Below the pieces are notes generated by a model. The model was not told the DNA's origin and did not search any database. It saw nothing but the letters and a program-made list of their open reading frames with translations. This document shows, one piece after another, positions 1 through 13,413 of a stretch of 50,885 nt of DNA (position 1 is the stretch's first letter; every line of letters starts with the position of its first letter). This stretch comes from Streptomyces roseolus (GTDB lineage Bacteria; Actinomycetota; Actinomycetes; Streptomycetales; Streptomycetaceae): contig NZ_BMTV01000017.1 in assembly GCF_014649855.1 (NCBI RefSeq), positions 129,603 to 180,487 on the forward strand, read 5' to 3'. The translations under genes were made by a program, and so were the position numbers.

Positions 1-2122
<2,122 letters not shown>

Positions 2123-2153
2123 CACGCGGGGCGTACAGCCCGCGCGAAGCGCG

Positions 2154-2173
2154 GACCACCAGGGGTGGTGGTC
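2154..2173 (+). terminator. Hairpin after infB
   Basis: A perfect 8-bp inverted repeat (gaccacca / tggtggtc) with a GGGG loop starts 32 bases after the infB stop. There is no T-run, as is common in Streptomyces. It may be a terminator or a 3' stabilising/attenuating hairpin, since rbfA and truB are usually transcribed with infB. Confidence 0.45.
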
Positions 2174-2311
2174 GGGCGACGGGCGGGACGGGGCCGGTCG
2201 GCGGAGGTTATTCCGTCGATCGGCCCCGGCCGTTCCGTGTACGGTTTCGGTGTTCCCGTCCAGCGGTGGGCGGGGCCACTGACCCCGAACCGGCGGGACA
2301 TCCGGACACAT

Positions 2312-2605
2312 ATGTATGTGGGGACACTGTCCTTCGACCTGCTCCTCGGCGACGTCCATTCGCTCAAGGAGAAACGCTCCCTCGTGAAGCCGATCGTCGC
2401 CGAGCTCCAGCGGAAGTTCTCGGTGAGCGTGGCGGAGGTGAGCGGCCAGAACCTCCACCGGAGGGCCGAGATCGGCGTCGCGATGGTGTCGGGGGACCTC
2501 GGACACCTCAACGGCGTGCTGGACCGCTGCGAGCGGCTGGTGGCCGCCCGGCCCGAGGTGGAGCTGCTGTCGGTGCGCCGAAGGCTCCACACTGATGAAG
2601 ACTGA
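2312..2605 (+). CDS. DUF503 family protein
   Basis: A small 97-aa protein of the DUF503 family, found between infB and rbfA in actinobacteria. Start chosen at ATG 2312 because the family begins with a short 'MYVGTLSFDLLL' beta-strand; the upstream in-frame ORF extension is non-conserved intergenic sequence. The recognisable core is 'HSLKEKRSLVKPIV' (residues ~14-27), followed by a central 'VAEVSGQNLHRRAEIGVAMVS' type strand-helix and a C-terminal helix. The molecular function is not established; the position between IF-2 and the ribosome-binding factor suggests a role in translation or ribosome maturation, which is inference from context only. It ends 29 bases before rbfA, so the two are probably co-transcribed. 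Confidence 0.9.
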   Translation: MYVGTLSFDLLLGDVHSLKEKRSLVKPIVAELQRKFSVSVAEVSGQNLHRRAEIGVAMVSGDLGHLNGVLDRCERLVAARPEVELLSVRRRLHTDED

Positions 2606-2634
2606 ACGAGCAAGGCAAAGAAGGAGACGGACCA

Positions 2635-3075
2635 GTGGCCGACAACGCGCGGGCGAAGAAGCTGGCGGACCTCATCCGGGAGGTGGTCGCCGAGAAGCTG
2701 CAGCGCGGCATCAAGGACCCGCGCCTGGGTACGCACGTGACCATCACGGACACCCGCGTCACCGGTGACCTGCGGGAGGCCACGGTCTTCTACACGGTCT
2801 ACGGGGACGACGAGGACCGGGCGAGCGCCGCGGCCGGCCTGGAGAGCGCCAAGGGCATCCTCCGTTCGGCCGTGGGCCGGGCGGCGGGGACCAAGTTCAC
2901 CCCCACCCTGGCCTTCGTGGCCGACGCCCTCCCGGAGAACGCCCGGACCATCGAGGACCTCCTCGACAAGGCGCGGGCCTCCGACGCCCAGGTGCGGGAG
3001 GCGTCCTCGGGCGCCGCCTTCGCGGGCGACGCCGACCCCTACAAGAAGCCGGGCGAGGACGACACCGCCGAATGA
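2635..3075 (+). CDS. rbfA: 30S ribosome-binding factor A
   Basis: A 146-aa cold-shock/ribosome maturation factor that binds the 30S subunit and assists 16S rRNA 5'-end processing. The start is GTG 2635, with aaggag 8 bases upstream (2621-2626). The family pattern is visible: N-terminal 'RAKKLADLIREVVAEKLQ', then 'IKDPRLGTHVTITDTRVTGD', the KH-like 'REATVFYTVYG' strand and 'GILRSAVGRAAGTKFTPTL' before a charged, variable tail. The stop TGA overlaps the truB start as ATGA (3072-3075), indicating translational coupling. Confidence 0.96.
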   Translation: MADNARAKKLADLIREVVAEKLQRGIKDPRLGTHVTITDTRVTGDLREATVFYTVYGDDEDRASAAAGLESAKGILRSAVGRAAGTKFTPTLAFVADALPENARTIEDLLDKARASDAQVREASSGAAFAGDADPYKKPGEDDTAE

Positions 3076-3971
3076 GCGACAAGACCCCCACGCCCGACGG
3101 CCTTGTCATCGTCGACAAGCCGTCGGGCTTCACTTCGCACGACGTCGTGGCCAAGATGCGCGGGATCGCCAGGACCCGTCGCGTCGGCCACGCCGGCACG
3201 CTCGACCCCATGGCCACGGGCGTCCTCGTCCTCGGCGTGGAGCGGGCCACCAAGCTGCTCGGTCACCTCGCGCTGACCGAGAAGGAGTACCTGGGCACCA
3301 TCCGCCTGGGCCAGACCACGATCACCGACGACGCCGAGGGCGAGATCACGGCGTCGGTCGACGCGTCGAAGGTCACCCGCGAGCAGATCGACGCGGGCGT
3401 CGCGGAGCTGACCGGCGACATCATGCAGGTGCCGTCGAAGGTCTCCGCGATCAAGATCGACGGAAAGCGGTCCTACGCGCGCGTGCGCGGCGGCGAGGAG
3501 TTCGAGATCCCGGCCCGTCCGGTCACCGTCTCCTCCTTCCGGGTGTACGACGTCCGCGAGGAGACCGCCGAGGACGGCACCCCGGTCGTCGACCTCGTCG
3601 TCTCCGTGGTCTGCTCCTCCGGTACGTACATCCGGGCGCTGGCCCGGGACCTCGGCGCCGGGCTCGGCGTCGGCGGGCACCTGACCGCGCTGCGGCGCAC
3701 CCGGGTCGGCCCGTACAAGCTGGACGGCGCCCGCACCCTCGACCAGCTCCAGGAGGAGCTGACCGTGATGCCGGTCGCCGAGGCCGCGGCGGCGGCGTTC
3801 CCGCGCTGGGACGTCGACGAGAAGCGGGCCCGGCTGCTGCTCAACGGGGTGCGCCTGGAGATGCCCGCGTACCCCAAGGGCGCCGTGGCGGTCTTCGGGC
3901 CGGACGGCAAGCTGCTCGCCCTGGTGGAGGACCAGCGGGGCAAGGCGAAGAGCCTGGCCGTCTTCGGCTGA
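3072..3971 (+). CDS. truB: tRNA pseudouridine(55) synthase TruB
   Basis: Converts U55 of the tRNA T-loop to pseudouridine. It is 299 aa, normal for the actinobacterial enzyme. The N-terminal family signature 'GLVIVDKPSGFTSHDVV' is followed by the catalytic motif GHAGTLDPMATGVL, whose Asp45 is the nucleophile. Further family blocks are 'EKEYLGTIRLGQTT', 'QVPSKVSAIKIDGKRSYARV' and 'CSSGTYIRALARDLG', then a PUA-like C-terminal region ending 'VALVEDQRGKAKSLAVFG'-like sequence. The start overlaps the rbfA stop by four bases, and a strong hairpin follows the gene, so this is the end of the infB-linked transcription unit. Confidence 0.97.
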   Translation: MSDKTPTPDGLVIVDKPSGFTSHDVVAKMRGIARTRRVGHAGTLDPMATGVLVLGVERATKLLGHLALTEKEYLGTIRLGQTTITDDAEGEITASVDASKVTREQIDAGVAELTGDIMQVPSKVSAIKIDGKRSYARVRGGEEFEIPARPVTVSSFRVYDVREETAEDGTPVVDLVVSVVCSSGTYIRALARDLGAGLGVGGHLTALRRTRVGPYKLDGARTLDQLQEELTVMPVAEAAAAAFPRWDVDEKRARLLLNGVRLEMPAYPKGAVAVFGPDGKLLALVEDQRGKAKSLAVFG

Positions 3972-3988
3972 CCGGAGCCGGCACGAGG

Positions 3989-4021
3989 AAGGGGCGGGTG
4001 CGCGCGGCGCACCCGCCCCTT
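3989..4021 (+). terminator. Strong terminator hairpin after truB
   Basis: A perfect 15-bp stem (aaggggcgggtgcgc, 3989-4003, pairing with 4007-4021) around a 3-base loop, 18 bases after the truB stop. It is a very stable GC-rich hairpin without a long T-run, typical of Streptomyces. Confidence 0.85.
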
Positions 4022-4237
4022 CGCGTTCCTCGAGCGCCCCCCTTCGCCCTGCTCGCGGCGCGCCCGCCCGCTCGTGTTCCGCGGCGAGACCCCGCTTCGC
4101 GTTTCTCGCGGCGCGCCGGCGCTTTCGTGTTTCTTCACCCCATCGGGGAAGCGCTCGGAGTGAAACGGGGGAGTGCGAGGGGGCGCCTTGGTCGCTCGCC
4201 GCCCTTCGGCGGCCGTCGCCGACCTACCCTCCACACC
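4022..4237. repeat. Gene-free spacer with degenerate short repeats
   Basis: No gene is seen. The spacer carries four imperfect copies of a motif close to cttcgYgttYctcg (around 4021-4032, 4071-4083, 4095-4110 and 4122-4136), often followed by GC-rich gcggcgcgcc-like blocks. A partial inverted repeat (gcgctt ... aagcgc, about 4120-4155) encloses a cccc/gggg stem. It presumably also holds the promoter of the next gene, but no convincing -35/-10 pair was found. Confidence 0.35.
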
Positions 4238-7630
<3,393 letters not shown>

Positions 7631-7670
7631 TGGGCGTACAGGGCGAACAGGCGGACGAGGAGCGGTCACA

Positions 7671-8630
7671 GTGCAGCGCTGGCGTGGCTTGGAGGACATC
7701 CCCCAGGACTGGGGGCGCAGCGTCGTCACCATCGGCTCCTACGACGGTGTGCACCGAGGGCACCAGCTGATCATCGGGCGGGCCGTGGAGCGCGCCCGCG
7801 AGCTCGGCGTCCCCGCCGTCGTCGTCACCTTCGACCCGCACCCCTCCGAGGTGGTGCGCCCCGGCAGCCACCCGCCGCTGCTCGCCCCGCACCACCGGCG
7901 CGCCGAGCTGATGGCCGAACTGGGCGTGGACGCCGTCCTCGTGCTGCCGTTCACGGCCGAGTTCTCGCAGCTGTCGCCGGCCGACTTCATCGTCAAGGTG
8001 CTCGTCGACAAGCTGCACGCCCGGGCCGTCATCGAGGGCCCCAACTTCCGCTTCGGCCACCGCGCCGCGGGCACCGTGGAGTACCTCACCGAGCTGGGCG
8101 CCACCTACGACTACGAGGTCGAGGTGATCGACCTGTACGTGAGCGGCTCCGCCGGCGGCGGTCAGCCCTTCTCCTCCACCCTCACCCGGCGGCTCGTCGC
8201 CGAGGGCGACATGGCCGGTGCCGCCGAGATCCTCGGCCGCCCGCACCGCGTCGAGGGCGTCGTCGTGCGCGGCGCCCAGCGCGGCCGCGAACTGGGCTTC
8301 CCCACGGCCAACGTGGAGACCCTGCCGCACACCGCGGTCCCCGCCGACGGCGTCTACGCCGGCTGGCTGACCGCGAACGGCGAGCGGATGCCGGCGGCGA
8401 TCTCCGTCGGCACCAACCCGCAGTTCGACGGCAAGGAGCGGACGGTGGAGGCGTACGCGATCGACCGCGAGGGCCTCGACCTGTACGGCCTCCACGTCAC
8501 CGTCGACTTCCTCGCCTACGTGCGCGGCATGCTCAAGTTCGACACCCTCGACGACCTGCTCGTCGCCATGGCCGGGGACGTCGCCACGTGCCGGACCCTG
8601 ACGGCCGAGTACGACGCCGCGCGGGACTGA
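7671..8630 (+). CDS. ribF: Bifunctional riboflavin kinase / FAD synthetase
   Basis: Makes FMN from riboflavin and then FAD from FMN. It is 319 aa. Start chosen at GTG 7671, with gaggag 8 bases upstream (7657-7662); the open frame before it is low-complexity read-through. The N-terminal nucleotidyltransferase domain has 'TIGSYDGVHRGHQLII' with the HxGH motif and 'VTFDPHPSEVV'. The C-terminal kinase domain has 'RGRELGFPTANVE' (the G-x-P-T-A-N kinase motif) and 'DGVYAGW'. It is separated by 40 bases from the large gene upstream. It converges on the P450 gene with only 18 bases between the stops, a GC-rich palindrome (cccccggggg) that may end both transcripts. Confidence 0.96.
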   Translation: MQRWRGLEDIPQDWGRSVVTIGSYDGVHRGHQLIIGRAVERARELGVPAVVVTFDPHPSEVVRPGSHPPLLAPHHRRAELMAELGVDAVLVLPFTAEFSQLSPADFIVKVLVDKLHARAVIEGPNFRFGHRAAGTVEYLTELGATYDYEVEVIDLYVSGSAGGGQPFSSTLTRRLVAEGDMAGAAEILGRPHRVEGVVVRGAQRGRELGFPTANVETLPHTAVPADGVYAGWLTANGERMPAAISVGTNPQFDGKERTVEAYAIDREGLDLYGLHVTVDFLAYVRGMLKFDTLDDLLVAMAGDVATCRTLTAEYDAARD

Positions 8631-8648
8631 CCTCCCCCCGGGGGCCCG

Positions 8649-10031
8649 TCACCAGGTGACGTACAGCTCCCTCGGGCCGCGGATCAGGCCCTTGGACTGG
8701 AACGGCACCGACTCGGGCGGGCCCGCGAGCCGCAGCTCCGGGTAGCGGGCGAGCAGGGTGGAGAGCATCACCTCGGACTCCATCCGGGTCAGCATCGCGC
8801 CCATGCAGTGGTGCGGCCCGTGCCCGAAGGAGAGGTGGCCGGTGCCCGCGCGGTCGAAGTCGAGGGCGTCCGGGTCGGCGAAGACCTCCGGGTCCCGGTT
8901 GGCCGTCAGGTAGGAGGCGTACACCGCCTCGCCCGCCCGGATCACCACCCCGCCGACCTCGACGTCCTCCGTCGCGATCCGGGGCAGCCCCACGCCGTTG
9001 CGGTGCGGGATCCAGCGCAGCAGCTCGTCCACGGCCTGCGGCAGCAGCTCCGGCTCCGCCCGCAGCCGGGCGAGCAGCTCCGGACGGGTGAGCAGCACGT
9101 AGACCATGTTGGCGCTGTTGTTGCGGACCGCGTGGGCGCCGCTGATCAGCACCGCCATCGCGAGCGACACGGCCTCGTCGGCGCCGATCCGGCCCTCCGC
9201 CAGCGCCTCGGCCAGCTCACCCGCCAGGTCCTCCCGGGGCTCCGCCGTCCGGCGGTCGAGCAGCCGGGTGACATAGCCGTGGATCTGCGCCTTGGCGGCG
9301 CGGCTGCTCTCCGGGCCCGGCCCGGAGGAGAGGATCAGGTCCGGCCAGGACGCCAGCTCGGCCCGGTCCTCCTCGGGGATGCCGAGCAGGTCGCAGACGA
9401 CCGCCATCGGCAGCGGCCCGTGCAGATGGGCCATCAGATCGGCCGGCCGGCCCGCCGCCTCCATGGCGTCCAGGAGCCGGTCGCAGGCCGCCTGGGCGAG
9501 GGGCCGCAGCCGCTGGACGCCCCGGCCCGTGAAGGTCTTGGTCACCGCCTTCCGCAGCCGGGTGTGGTACGGCGGATCGGCGTAGTTCAGGGCCGCCTTC
9601 GAGGCCACCATGTGGCCGGTCATCGTGGTGACCTGGCGGTCGAGCAGGGCCGTCCGGCTGAACCGCGGGTCCGAGGTCACGGCCCGTACGTCGGCGTACC
9701 GGGTGACCAGCCAGGCCTCGTTCTCCGCGGCGAACGGCAGGCTGATCCGGGAGACCGGTTCCTTCGCGAGCAGTTCGGCCAGGAGCGGGTCGAAGTCCAG
9801 GGCGGGCAGGTCCTCCACGGTCCACACGCGGGCCGGCCGGGCGGCGCCGGGGCAGCCGGCGGGGGCGGCGCCGGGCGCGGCCGGTCCGTCGGCGGAAGCC
9901 CCGGACGGCGGAGGGGCGGCCGCCGGCGGACCGGAGGGCGACGGGGCGGACGGCGACGGGCCGGGCGAGGGGCGCCCGGACGGTGGCGGTTCGGACGTCG
10001 GCGGCTGCGACGTCAGCGGTTCGGAGGTCAT
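8649..10031 (-). CDS. Cytochrome P450, CYP158A-like
   Basis: A 460-aa class I bacterial P450. Start chosen at ATG 10031 with a purine-rich gggaagagg upstream; the longer frame has no RBS. The first ~65 residues are a Pro/Ser/Gly/Ala-rich extension that ordinary P450s lack. The core shows 'RISLPFAAENEAWLVTRYADV', the K-helix ExxR-type region (DELLRW...), and the heme loop FGHGPHHCMGA, in which Cys409 is the axial ligand. In the I-helix the usual acid-Thr pair is replaced (SGAHAV), with Ala at the Thr position. CYP158A2 of S. coelicolor, which couples flaviolin made by the RppA pathway, has the same Thr to Ala change. The gene is divergent from an rppA-type synthase, so oxidative coupling of flaviolin or related naphthoquinones is the likely job (inference). 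Confidence 0.9.
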   Translation of the reverse strand: MTSEPLTSQPPTSEPPPSGRPSPGPSPSAPSPSGPPAAAPPPSGASADGPAAPGAAPAGCPGAARPARVWTVEDLPALDFDPLLAELLAKEPVSRISLPFAAENEAWLVTRYADVRAVTSDPRFSRTALLDRQVTTMTGHMVASKAALNYADPPYHTRLRKAVTKTFTGRGVQRLRPLAQAACDRLLDAMEAAGRPADLMAHLHGPLPMAVVCDLLGIPEEDRAELASWPDLILSSGPGPESSRAAKAQIHGYVTRLLDRRTAEPREDLAGELAEALAEGRIGADEAVSLAMAVLISGAHAVRNNSANMVYVLLTRPELLARLRAEPELLPQAVDELLRWIPHRNGVGLPRIATEDVEVGGVVIRAGEAVYASYLTANRDPEVFADPDALDFDRAGTGHLSFGHGPHHCMGAMLTRMESEVMLSTLLARYPELRLAGPPESVPFQSKGLIRGPRELYVTW

Positions 10032-10111
10032 GCGGTGCCTCTTCCCGGCGGCGAACGGGCGCGACACGCCGAAGGCCGCACAGCCCCCCGTACGGCCGAG
10101 CCCTCCGCTCA

Positions 10112-10129
10112 CCGTCCGTGATCGGACGG
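10112..10129. promoter_or_regulatory. Inverted repeat in the P450/rppA divergent promoter region
   Basis: A perfect 7-bp inverted repeat, ccgtccg-tgat-cggacgg, lies in the 179-bp divergent intergenic region, about 80 bases from each start. It is a plausible operator for a dimeric regulator controlling both genes, but no regulator gene is adjacent. Confidence 0.35.
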
Positions 10130-10210
10130 ACGCGCTCGCGGTTGCGGGCTCGGGAACACGGGGTGAGTGTGGGCCGCAGTTCGCCCGATCGACAAGAAGG
10201 AGCGAGTGCC

Positions 10211-11341
10211 GTGGTGACCTTGTGTAAACCCGCGGTGGCCGTGCCGGAGCACGTGATCACGATGGAGGAGACCCTCGACCTCGCCCGTGCGCGCCACGCC
10301 GACCATCCCCAACTCCCCCTGGCGCTGCGCCTGATCGGCAACACCGGGGTTGCCAAGCGGCACATCGTGCAGCCCATCGAGCGGACCCTGGAGCATCCGG
10401 GCTTCCAGGAACGCAACGAGCTGTACGAGGCCGAGGCCAAGGCGAGGGTGCCCGCCGTCGTCGAGGAGGCGCTCGGCAACGCGGGCCTCCGGCCGGCCGA
10501 CATCGACATGATCGTCTACGTGTCGTGCACGGGCTTCATGATGCCCTCGCTCACCGCGTGGATGATCAACACCATGGGCTTCCCCAGCCACACCCGGCAG
10601 ATGCCCATCGCCCAGCTCGGCTGCGCCGCCGGCGGGGCCGCGATCAACCGGGCGCACGACTTCTGCACCGCGTACCCGGACGCCAACGTCCTCATCGTGG
10701 CCTGCGAGTTCTGCTCGCTCTGCTACCAGCCGACCGACCTCGGCGTCGGCTCGCTGCTCTCCAACGGCCTCTTCGGCGACGCCGTCGCCGCCGCCGTCGT
10801 GCGCGGCCGGGGCGGCTCCGGCATCGCCCTGGAGCGCAACGACTCCCACCTGGTGCCCGACACCGAGGACTGGATCGCCTACAGCGTCCGCGAGACCGGC
10901 TTCCACTTCCTGCTCGACAAGCGGGTGCCCACGACGATGGAGCCGCTCGCCCCCGCGCTCCGCGAGATCGCCGGCGCGCACGGCTGGGACGCGGGCAACC
11001 TCGACTTCTACATCATCCACGCGGGCGGCCCGAGGATCCTCGACGACCTCAGCCGCTTCCTCGAAGTGCCGTCGGAGGCCTTCCGGTTCAGCCGGGCGAC
11101 CCTCACGGAGTACGGGAACATCGCCAGCGCCGTCGTCCTCGACGCGGTCCGGCGGCTCTTCGAGGAGGGCGGGCAGCCGGAGGGCGCCCGCGGCATCCTC
11201 GCGGGCTTCGGTCCCGGCATCACCGCCGAGATGTGCCTGGGGCGCTGGACCACCGCCGCCCGTCCGTCCGAACCGCCGCTGGCCGCCCGCCGGATCGTCG
11301 GCTACTCGCCGCGCTTCCAGCACGCCCGCAGCAGGACCTGA
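10211..11341 (+). CDS. rppA: Type III polyketide synthase, 1,3,6,8-tetrahydroxynaphthalene synthase
   Basis: Condenses five malonyl-CoA units to 1,3,6,8-tetrahydroxynaphthalene, which oxidises to flaviolin. Start chosen at GTG 10211: agaaggag lies at 10194-10201, and with this start the catalytic triad falls at Cys138 (AQLGCAAGG), His270 (FYIIHAGG) and Asn303 (TEYGN), exactly the numbers published for RppA/THNS. Cys106 (VSCTGF), a residue that sets the THNS starter pocket, is also present. It is 376 aa, usual for the family. It is divergent from a CYP158A-like P450 and followed by a strong hairpin. In S. coelicolor the two genes lie side by side on one strand; here they face away from each other. 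Confidence 0.96.
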   Translation: MVTLCKPAVAVPEHVITMEETLDLARARHADHPQLPLALRLIGNTGVAKRHIVQPIERTLEHPGFQERNELYEAEAKARVPAVVEEALGNAGLRPADIDMIVYVSCTGFMMPSLTAWMINTMGFPSHTRQMPIAQLGCAAGGAAINRAHDFCTAYPDANVLIVACEFCSLCYQPTDLGVGSLLSNGLFGDAVAAAVVRGRGGSGIALERNDSHLVPDTEDWIAYSVRETGFHFLLDKRVPTTMEPLAPALREIAGAHGWDAGNLDFYIIHAGGPRILDDLSRFLEVPSEAFRFSRATLTEYGNIASAVVLDAVRRLFEEGGQPEGARGILAGFGPGITAEMCLGRWTTAARPSEPPLAARRIVGYSPRFQHARSRT

Positions 11342-11405
11342 CGGTCCTGGTTCCCCTGCGCCCGCGGCCGGACCCGAACAGGTTCGCGCCGCGCCGGCTT
11401 CCCCC

Positions 11406-11431
11406 CTCCGCCCGGTCCGAACCGGGCGGAG
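11406..11431 (+). terminator. Terminator hairpin after rppA
   Basis: A perfect 11-bp stem (ctccgcccggt / accgggcggag) with a ccga tetraloop, 64 bases after the rppA stop and before the RBS of the next gene. It separates rppA from the secreted-protein gene. Confidence 0.75.
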
Positions 11432-11462
11432 CGCACCCCCCGCCCCCGCCAAGGAGAGCCGC

Positions 11463-12353
11463 ATGTCCTCCACCCCGCCGTCCCGACGCCGTCTTCGCGG
11501 ATCCACCGCCCTCGCCGCGCTCCTCGCCGGTGCCGCCGCCGCCTCGTTCACCGTCGCGCCCGCCCAGGCGGCGGGTGCCGGCAAGGCCCGGGTGCCGATG
11601 CACCAGTGCTGGGTCAACGGCGTCTCCGCCCCGCCCGGCGACACGGTCGGCGGAACCCCCCACGACGACCACATCTTCTGCGACAGCGACATCCAGAACG
11701 TCACCGTCTGGGGCGGCGACGGCAACGACATGATCGAGATCCGCGGCCTCGTCATCGACTCCGCGGTGATGGGCGGCGAGGGCAGGGACGTCATCCGCGC
11801 CAAGCACCTGGTGCCGCAGAACGCGACCAGCATGGTCCGCGGCAACAGCGGCCCCGACATCATCAAGGTCGCCACCGTCCGCGGTGACGGCGCCGAGCGC
11901 GGAGCCGTCGTCCACGGCGACGAGGGCGACGACCAGATCACCACGGGTTCGGTCTCCGGGGCGCCCGGGAACTTCAACCGCGGCGGCGGGATCGTGACCG
12001 GCAACGACGGCGCCGACACCATCAAGACGGGCGTCATCGACTTCTCCGGCCGGGTCCTCGGCGGCAGCGAGAACGACCGCATCGAGGCGGCGGGCCTCGG
12101 CCCCGAGTCCGGCGGCCTCATCCAGTCCGGCCCCGGCGACGACACGATCAGCGGCCCCGGCGGCGCGATCCTCACGGTCGGCCCGCACTGGGGCATGGTC
12201 GACGCGGGCGTCGGCAAGGACACCTGCACGGTGAAGTCGGTCTCGACCCGGACCTCGATCGCCGCCTGCGAGATCATGCCGAAGGCCGACCCCTCCGGGG
12301 CGAAGCCGCAGGGCCCGTCCGGCGCGAAGCCGGCGGCCCCGGCGGCCGGCTGA
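11463..12353 (+). CDS. Secreted protein with RTX-like calcium-binding repeats
   Basis: A 296-aa predicted exported protein with aaggag just upstream of ATG 11463. Residues 1-36 form a signal peptide: basic n-region (RRRLRG), Ala/Leu core, and cleavage expected after AQA. The mature part has degenerate nonapeptides of the GGxGxD type: 'WGGDGNDMIEI', 'GGEGRDVI', 'NSGPDII', 'GDEGDDQI', 'GNDGADTI', 'GGSENDRI' and 'GPGDDTI'. These resemble hemolysin-type (RTX) repeats that bind Ca2+ in parallel beta-rolls. A pair of Cys residues near each end could form disulfides. The C-terminal ~25 residues are a Pro/Ala/Gly/Lys tail. No catalytic domain is visible, so the function is unknown. It sits behind rppA but is separated by a hairpin, and it converges on the ABC transporter operon. 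Confidence 0.85.
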   Translation: MSSTPPSRRRLRGSTALAALLAGAAAASFTVAPAQAAGAGKARVPMHQCWVNGVSAPPGDTVGGTPHDDHIFCDSDIQNVTVWGGDGNDMIEIRGLVIDSAVMGGEGRDVIRAKHLVPQNATSMVRGNSGPDIIKVATVRGDGAERGAVVHGDEGDDQITTGSVSGAPGNFNRGGGIVTGNDGADTIKTGVIDFSGRVLGGSENDRIEAAGLGPESGGLIQSGPGDDTISGPGGAILTVGPHWGMVDAGVGKDTCTVKSVSTRTSIAACEIMPKADPSGAKPQGPSGAKPAAPAAG

Positions 12354-12423
12354 TCCCCCGCACCCCCGCACCACCGCCCGGCGACCCGCCGCCCCCCAGG
12401 GCCGCCAGGCGGTTCCGCGTGGG

Positions 12424-13413
12424 TCAGCCGTCCTCCCGGGCCGTCGCCCAGTGACAGGCCACGCCCGGCTCCCCGCCGGCCGCGCGCAGCACCGGCAGGG
12501 GCTCCGTGCGGCAGCGGTCGGCGACCGGGGCCGCCTCGCCCGAGGCCAGGACGTGGCAGCGGGCGTGGAAGCGGCAGCCGCAGGGGATCCGGGCCGGGTC
12601 CGGCGGCTCGCCGGCCAGCACCACCGGGGCCGTCTCCGACTCCGGCAGCACCGAGAGCAGCGCGCGGGTGTACGGATGGCGGGGCGCGGTCAGCACCGAC
12701 TCGACCGGGCCCGACTCCACCACCCGGCCCAGGTACATGACCGCCACCCGGTCCGCGATGTTCCACGCCAGGCCCAGGTCATGGGTCACCACCAGGGCGG
12801 AGAGGCCCAGTTCGTCGCGCAGACGGAGCAGCAGGGCGAGGATCTCGCCGCGTACCGAGGCGTCCAGGGAGGCCACCGGCTCGTCCGCGACGATGAGTTC
12901 CGGCTCCAGGACGAGCGCCCCGGCGATCACCACCCGCTGGCGCTGCCCGCCGGACAGCTCGTGCGGGTAGCGCAGGAAGAACCGCTCGGGCGGGCGCAGC
13001 CCGGCCCGGGCGAGGGCCTCCGCCACCGCCGCGCGCTCGTCGGCCCCGCTCCGGTGGACCCCGTGGATCCGCAGGCCCTCGGCGACCGCCTCGTACACGG
13101 TGTGCCGGGGGTTGAGGGAGCCGCTCGGGTCCTGGAGGACGAGCTGGGCGCGCCGCCGGTACGCCTTGAGCGCCCGGCCGGAGTACGCCAGGGGCCGCCC
13201 GGCGAAGGAGACCGTGCCGGCCCCGGGCCGCACCAGGCCGAGGAGGGTGCGGGCCAGGGTCGTCTTGCCGCAGCCGGACTCGCCGACCAGGGCCACGATC
13301 TCGCCCGCGCCGATCTCCAGGTCCACCCCGTCGACGGCCCGGGCGGGCGGCGCGCCCCGCCGCCCGGGGAAGGTGACGTGCACCCCGCTCGCCGTCAGCA
13401 GCGCCTCCGTCAT
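12424..13413 (-). CDS. Oligopeptide/dipeptide ABC transporter ATPase (DppF/OppF type)
   Basis: A 329-aa ATP-binding subunit. ATG 13413 is preceded by a ggggaggga RBS. It shows Walker A GESGCGKTTL, Q-loop 'LVLQDPSGSLNPR', signature LSGGQRQRV, Walker B 'LIVADEPVASLD' and the switch His in VVTHDLG. The C-terminal oligopeptide/dipeptide transporter extension is present, with the Cys-rich CGCRFHARC segment that in relatives binds an Fe-S cluster or metal. It is the last gene of a five-gene operon and overlaps the DppD stop by ATGA. It pairs with the 13410-14378 ATPase to drive import of peptides or other family-5 substrates. Confidence 0.94.
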   Translation of the reverse strand: MTEALLTASGVHVTFPGRRGAPPARAVDGVDLEIGAGEIVALVGESGCGKTTLARTLLGLVRPGAGTVSFAGRPLAYSGRALKAYRRRAQLVLQDPSGSLNPRHTVYEAVAEGLRIHGVHRSGADERAAVAEALARAGLRPPERFFLRYPHELSGGQRQRVVIAGALVLEPELIVADEPVASLDASVRGEILALLLRLRDELGLSALVVTHDLGLAWNIADRVAVMYLGRVVESGPVESVLTAPRHPYTRALLSVLPESETAPVVLAGEPPDPARIPCGCRFHARCHVLASGEAAPVADRCRTEPLPVLRAAGGEPGVACHWATAREDG

